Shown here piece by piece: positions 13,668 through 16,512 of a DNA stretch of 16,512 nucleotides. The stretch lies in NCBI GenBank assembly GCA_900548365.1, contig URKM01000043.1:1-16512 (forward strand). The letters run 5' to 3'. The notes under the pieces were generated by a model that was not told the DNA's origin, searched no databases, and worked only from the letters and a program-made list of their open reading frames with translations. This stretch comes from an uncultured Collinsella sp. GTDB lineage: Bacteria > Actinomycetota > Coriobacteriia > Coriobacteriales > Coriobacteriaceae. Every line of letters begins with the position of its first letter. Position 1 is the first letter of the stretch. The position numbers were made by a program, and so were the translations under genes.

Positions 13668-14462
13668 ATGCCAGACCTGAACGCGGCGGTATCCGAGGCG
13701 GAGCGAATCGCCGCCGACCCGCGGCACGGCTACAGCCAGCCGAACCGCGACGGCATCGACTACGACTGCTCCTCGCTCGTGTGCCGCACGCTGCGCAACG
13801 CGGGCTTCGCGATGCCCTCGTACAACTTCTCCACGCGCTCCATGGGCCAGTGGCTCCAGACGCACGGATGGAGCTGGCACGCGGGGCTGAAAGGCGTACG
13901 GCGCGGCGACGTGCTCTGGAAGACGGGTCACACCGCGTTCGCCACATCCGCGGGCGGCTGCGTGGAAGCGCTCATGAGCGAGACGCGCGGCATCCACGGA
14001 CGGAGCGGCGACCAGACGGGCTGGGAGATCCGCACTGCGCCCATCAACTACACGAACTGGGCGGGCTACTGGCGCTACGACGCCTCCGCCACTGACGATA
14101 CGGAGGAAGAAGTGAAGGACGAGGATATCCAGAAAATCGCGGAGCTTGCAGCCGAGAAGGTGTGGAGCACCCAGAAGGGCCGCGAGACCCACGACCGCTG
14201 CTACCGCATGACCTCCATGCTGAAGGCCATGTGCGGCATCGGCGCCGAGGATACGACCGACCCCAAGAGCATCGCGGGCGAGATCTATAATCGCACCATC
14301 GACCGATGGGCGCGCTCCGTGGCCATGCTCAAGGCGATATGCGGCCTGCCAAAGGATTCCATGGCTATCGAGGACGTGCCAGAGGTGCTTGACTTCGCGC
14401 TGTCGGACGACGACGTGGAGCGCATCGCCGAGCGCGTGGCCGAACTGGTCGCCGACCGATAA
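13668..14462 (+). CDS. Endolysin, Amidase_5 / cysteine peptidase type, 264 aa
   Basis: This enzyme would degrade host peptidoglycan at the end of infection. The N-terminal about 137 residues match the bacteriophage peptidoglycan hydrolase (Amidase_5/NlpC-like) pattern, with a Cys in DYDCSSLV (Cys34), a helix, then GDVLWKTGHTAF with His88 as the likely catalytic pair. A TDDTEEE linker follows. The C-terminal part has two copies of a motif ending MLKA(M/I)CG(I/L) (about residues 179-191 and 215-227) and a helix ERIAERVAELVADR, perhaps a cell-wall binding or dimer region. The ATG at 13668 follows AAGGAGG; an upstream ATG is in the repeats. Confidence 0.87.
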   Translation: MPDLNAAVSEAERIAADPRHGYSQPNRDGIDYDCSSLVCRTLRNAGFAMPSYNFSTRSMGQWLQTHGWSWHAGLKGVRRGDVLWKTGHTAFATSAGGCVEALMSETRGIHGRSGDQTGWEIRTAPINYTNWAGYWRYDASATDDTEEEVKDEDIQKIAELAAEKVWSTQKGRETHDRCYRMTSMLKAMCGIGAEDTTDPKSIAGEIYNRTIDRWARSVAMLKAICGLPKDSMAIEDVPEVLDFALSDDDVERIAERVAELVADR

Positions 14463-14464
14463 CG

Positions 14465-14506
14465 AAACGCTCGCCCCTCCCGCTTCGGCGGGAGGGGCGA
14501 GCGTTT
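14465..14506 (+). terminator. Strong hairpin at end of the late operon
   Basis: A 19-bp perfect stem (14465-14483 with 14488-14506) closes on TTCG and begins AAACGC and ends GCGTTT. It starts 2 nt after the endolysin stop. The AAA...TTT flanks make it usable in both directions. The T tract is short, but the stem is very stable. Confidence 0.85.
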
Positions 14507-14754
14507 GCGGTCGGTTCCGGTTTGGAGCATCATGAAGCTACTGGGGCTGATGGCTCGCACGGTCGAGTGTGAGAGACGGGGTAGAATAAAGTTGCCATAG
14601 TCCGGATATGCGTCATCGGCTGCAATCTATTCAAGGACTGCATAGGACAAGGTTCAAGCGGTGGCAGTCGGCAATAGCCCGTGTCCCCTATGGTCGTTTC
14701 GTATAGTGCGAGCTACTAGGGTTGTACGTCTGCTATAACATGTTCGTGCTAGAA
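14507..14754. other. Non-coding right end of the prophage
   Basis: No gene is seen in this ~250 bp between the late terminator and the attachment site. It is less GC-rich than the phage genes. One 22-codon frame from ATG 14531 has GGAG four bases upstream but nothing else in its favour. Sites for the integrase or excision factor are plausible here, but no clear repeat set was found. No integrase gene lies on this side. Confidence 0.55.
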
Positions 14755-14809
14755 CTCAAAATCCTCCGCTGGCGACAGCGTGTGAGTTCGAATCTCACCT
14801 CGGGCACCA
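14755..14809 (+). other. Attachment site (right junction): displaced 3' half of tRNA-Leu (anticodon CAA)
   Basis: The stretch reads as the last two thirds of a class II tRNA. The anticodon loop is CTCAAAA with anticodon CAA (14757-14759), followed by the 3' anticodon stem TCCTC. The variable arm is CGCTG-GCGA-CAGCG (14767-14780). The T arm is GTGAG-TTCGAAT-CTCAC, then acceptor strand CTCGGGC, A and CCA (14807-14809). The 5' side does not pair: TAGAA at 14750-14754 cannot form the stem with TCCTC, and no GCCCGAG is found upstream. This is the relic expected when a phage recombines into the anticodon-loop/3' half of the tRNA. The intact copy should lie at the left end of the prophage. Confidence 0.88.
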
Positions 14810-14823
14810 TCGAGATTCAGTCG

Positions 14824-14854
14824 GCCCGCTCGACCAAAGGTTGGGTGGGCTTTT
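14824..14854 (+). terminator. tRNA-Leu terminator on the host side
   Basis: A 12-bp stem with G-U wobbles, GCCCGCTCGACC (14824-14835) with GGTTGGGTGGGC (14839-14850), has an AAA loop and is followed by TTTT. It begins 14 nt after the tRNA CCA. It is probably the original terminator of the host tRNA gene, now behind a non-functional tRNA fragment. Confidence 0.8.
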
Positions 14855-14913
14855 CGCTGCGATTCTACCGGATGCGGGCGAATCATGGCGGAAAAGTAAA
14901 ACGTGGGGAAAGC

Positions 14914-14941
14914 GTGAAGAGTCGCACCCATATGCTATGAT
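14914..14941 (+). promoter_or_regulatory. Putative promoter of the infC operon (extended -10)
   Basis: TGCTATGAT (14933-14941) is an extended -10 of the form TGnTATGAT. A weak -35 (GTGAAG, 14914-14919) lies 16 bp upstream. It precedes the leader by a plausible distance. No better promoter is visible between the tRNA terminator and infC. Confidence 0.6.
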
Positions 14942-15128
14942 GCACAAAGCACTGTGAATGCAGTGGCCAAAGTGGGACCCTTGGTCCCCACCTTTCGGCG
15001 CCTATGAGCAGCTGTCTGGTTTCTACAAGTTATGTTTTGCGACCGCTTTATGCGGTTCTGCTTCTTGTTAGACCTGGATGTCGCTCATGGCTCCAGGTCT
15101 TGTTTTCTATTAAGAAGGAGGTAAGGAC
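14942..15128 (+). promoter_or_regulatory. infC operon leader with attenuator-like hairpin
   Basis: The ~185-nt leader holds three hairpins: GTGGGACC/GGTCCCCAC (14972-14991), GACCGC/GCGGTT (15041-15057) and GACCTGGA/TCCAGGTC (15071-15078 with 15092-15099). The last is followed by TTGTTTTCT, which looks like an intrinsic terminator just before the infC ribosome binding site. Leaders of infC-rpmI-rplT are controlled by L20-dependent attenuation in some bacteria (for example Bacillus). Whether this leader works that way is inference. Confidence 0.6.
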
Positions 15129-15686
15129 ATAGCTAAGTCTGATGACACCCGTATTAATGACGAGATTACCGGCACCACGTGTCGTCTGATCGGCGTCGAT
15201 GGCTCCCAGCTCGGCCTGTTCGGAATCCGTGACGCCCAGCGCGTCGCAGACGAGCAGGGTCTCGACCTGGTAGAGATCGCCCCGAATGCGAATCCGCCGG
15301 TGTGCAGGGTCATGGATTACGGGAAGTTCAAGTACCAGCAGGCTATGAAGGCCAAGCAGGCTCGTAAGAACCAGTCCAAGGTCGAGGTCAAGGAAATGAA
15401 GTTCCGACCCAAGATCGACGTAGGGGATTATGAGACCAAGAAGGGCCATGTCCTGCGCTTCCTGAAGAAGGGCGCACGCGTTAAGGTGACCATCATGTTC
15501 CGCGGCCGCGAGATGGCCCATCCGGAGCAGGGTCTCAATGTACTCGAGCGTCTTTCCGAGGATCTCAAGCCCTACGCTACGGTCGAGTCGGCTCCGAAGC
15601 TTGAAGGCCGTAACATGCTTATGCTCCTCGCACCCATCAAGGGCGCCTTTGATAACGAGGCCAGCGGGGCCAAAAATGGCGAATAG
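15129..15686 (+). CDS. infC: Translation initiation factor IF-3, AUA start, 185 aa
   Basis: IF-3 binds the 30S subunit, keeps subunits apart and checks the start codon. The protein has the N-terminal domain beginning RINDEITGTTCRLIGVDGSQLG (about residues 8-29), a linker helix rich in Lys/Gln (about 65-85) and the C-terminal domain with EVKEMKFRPKIDVGDYETKKGHVLRFLKKGARVKVTIMFRGREM. No in-frame ATG, GTG or TTG precedes the conserved N-terminus. AAGGAGG (15115-15121) is spaced 7 nt from ATA (15129-15131), so AUA is the likely start. A non-standard infC start (AUU in E. coli) is a known autoregulatory feature; AUA is consistent. rpmI follows after 39 bp. Confidence 0.95.
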   Translation: MAKSDDTRINDEITGTTCRLIGVDGSQLGLFGIRDAQRVADEQGLDLVEIAPNANPPVCRVMDYGKFKYQQAMKAKQARKNQSKVEVKEMKFRPKIDVGDYETKKGHVLRFLKKGARVKVTIMFRGREMAHPEQGLNVLERLSEDLKPYATVESAPKLEGRNMLMLLAPIKGAFDNEASGAKNGE

Positions 15687-15725
15687 CCATTTCTTCGTGT
15701 ACGAGTAACCGAGAAGGAGAATTTC

Positions 15726-15923
15726 ATGCCTAAGATGAAGTCCCACAGCGGCACCAAGAAGCGTTTCCGCCGCACCGGCACGGGCAAGATCATGCGCTGC
15801 AAGGCGTTCAAGAGCCACATCCTCACCAAGAAGACCACCAAGCGCAAGCGTGGCTTCCGCCAGGAGACCGAGCTGGCCGCTGCCGACAAGAAGGTCGTCA
15901 ACGCCCGCCTCGCTGGCAACTAA
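15726..15923 (+). CDS. rpmI: 50S ribosomal protein L35, 65 aa
   Basis: L35 is a small basic protein of the large subunit. The sequence MPKMKSHSGTKKRFRRTGTGKIMR...KSHILTKKTTKRKRGFR is the full canonical pattern, with normal length (65 aa). AGAAGGAG lies upstream of the ATG. It is the middle gene of the infC-rpmI-rplT operon, 39 bp after infC and 45 bp before rplT. Confidence 0.97.
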   Translation: MPKMKSHSGTKKRFRRTGTGKIMRCKAFKSHILTKKTTKRKRGFRQETELAAADKKVVNARLAGN

Positions 15924-15968
15924 GCCTTTCCCCTTTACCTCGCATCCATTATTAGGAGTTGATTAGAT

Positions 15969-16328
15969 ATGGCACGTGTGAAGCGCGCTGTGAGCGCCAA
16001 GAAGAAGCGTCGTACCGTCCTTAACCGCGCAAAGGGTTATTACGGTCAGGCGTCCCGCTCTTATAAGTACGCCAAGGAGCAGGTGCAGCACTCCCTCCAG
16101 TACCAGTACCGCGATCGCCGCAACAAGAAGCGTGAGATCCGCAGCCTCTGGATCACCCGTATTAACGCCGCTGCCCGCATGAACGACATCTCCTATTCCC
16201 AGTTCATGCACGGCCTGAAGCTCGCCGGCATCGAGCTCGACCGCAAGGTCCTCGCTCAGATGGCTTACGAGGACATCGAGTCCTTCAACGAGCTCGCCGC
16301 CATCGCCAAGAAGGCGCTCGAGGCGTAA
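15969..16328 (+). CDS. rplT: 50S ribosomal protein L20, 119 aa
   Basis: L20 helps assemble 23S rRNA and in several bacteria represses its own operon. The sequence ARVKRAVSAKKKRRTVLNRAKGYYGQASRSYKYAKEQVQHSL...RRNKKREIRSLWITRINAA...LKLAGIELDRKVLAQMA is the canonical L20 pattern at the usual length. AGGAG (15955-15959) precedes the ATG by 9 nt. It is the last gene of the operon, followed by a terminator. Confidence 0.97.
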   Translation: MARVKRAVSAKKKRRTVLNRAKGYYGQASRSYKYAKEQVQHSLQYQYRDRRNKKREIRSLWITRINAAARMNDISYSQFMHGLKLAGIELDRKVLAQMAYEDIESFNELAAIAKKALEA

Positions 16329-16354
16329 AGAGCCTGCGACATATGATCGCTTGC

Positions 16355-16388
16355 AAAGGCGAGGTTCCACAAGGGGCCTCGCCTTTTT
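16355..16388 (+). terminator. Terminator after rplT
   Basis: AAAGGCGAGGTTCC (16355-16368) pairs with GGGGCCTCGCCTTT (16373-16386), including two G-U pairs, around an ACAA loop, and TTTTT overlaps the end. It begins 26 bp after the rplT stop. It closes the infC operon. No gene is seen in 16389-16512. Confidence 0.9.
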
Positions 16389-16512
16389 CATTTCCAGACA
16401 AGTGGATGGGAGACATCGCATCGCATCTCGCGCAAGGGCGGAGGGCCTCGCAGGTTTAGGGTTATAGGACAAAAAGTGTGTCCCGATAGAACTCGTGTTC
16501 CCGTCCCTCAAT

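Larger units (their letters stand above)
1..14809 (+). mobile_element. Right part of a siphovirus-type prophage integrated at a tRNA-Leu gene
   Basis: All genes from 231 to 14462 are on the plus strand and follow the canonical order of a tailed phage: scaffold, major capsid, connectors, tail tube, tail chaperones, tape measure, distal tail, hub, fibers, holin and endolysin. The right edge is a displaced 3' half of a tRNA-Leu at about 14755-14809. Beyond it lies the host infC-rpmI-rplT operon. The left edge, integrase, lysogeny genes, terminase and portal are not in the window, so this is a partial element. Most late genes look intact. The one apparent lesion is the distal tail gene frameshift near 9230-9235. 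Confidence 0.93.

Noticed and set aside
14531..14599. 22-codon frame starting MKLLGLMART with GGAG upstream
   Set aside because: It is too short to support without homologs or conservation, and it lies in an otherwise non-coding phage end.
16466..16482. Short inverted repeat GGACA...TGTCC near the window end
   Set aside because: It is only 5 bp per arm, with no T tract and no gene next to it in the window; it could occur by chance.

Overview
This window is the right-hand part of an integrated tailed phage (siphovirus type) in a high-GC Gram-positive host, followed by the host operon infC-rpmI-rplT. The ribosomal proteins, the high-GC codon use and the phage protein types suggest an actinobacterium of the Coriobacteriia (Collinsella/Olsenella-like). 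That taxonomic placement is inference from the sequence alone.

Layout. Bases 1-121 hold no gene I can support. A complete tRNA-Leu (anticodon CAG) lies at 122-205, followed by two small zinc-ribbon genes (231-470, 501-746) and a hairpin-rich gap. The head genes follow: scaffold (927-1385), major capsid protein (1413-2291), a head-fiber-like protein (2303-2527) and four small connector/neck genes (2530-3858). The tail genes are the major tail protein (3868-4440), a tail chaperone pair joined by an A AAA AAC -1 slippery site (4449-5197), and the tape measure gene (5190-8504). The tape measure gene is split by an ~819-nt group I intron that carries an HNH homing endonuclease. Next come the distal tail protein (apparent 1-nt frameshift in a C6 run), the tail hub protein and three tail-tip/receptor-binding genes (10607-12924). 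The lysis cassette follows: XhlA-like membrane protein, r1t-like holin and a cysteine-peptidase-type endolysin (12930-14462). A strong 19-bp hairpin ends the late operon.

The prophage ends at a displaced 3' half of a tRNA-Leu (anticodon CAA) at about 14755-14809. This is the signature of integration into a tRNA gene whose reconstituted copy should lie left of the window. The host tRNA terminator follows. Then come an extended -10 promoter, a structured leader with an attenuator-like hairpin, infC with an AUA start codon, rpmI, rplT and a terminator.

The phage genes are co-directional, with small gaps or overlaps, as expected for one late transcript encoding capsid, connector, tail, host recognition and lysis in assembly order. 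No integrase, repressor, terminase or portal gene is visible; these should lie to the left. The main points of interest are the intron/HNH insertion (with the HNH stop codon inside the ribozyme P7 helix), the exact -1 frameshift site, the disrupted distal tail gene, a repeat-packed gap before the endolysin, duplicated receptor-binding domains, and the tRNA-Leu attachment site next to an infC gene that starts with AUA.
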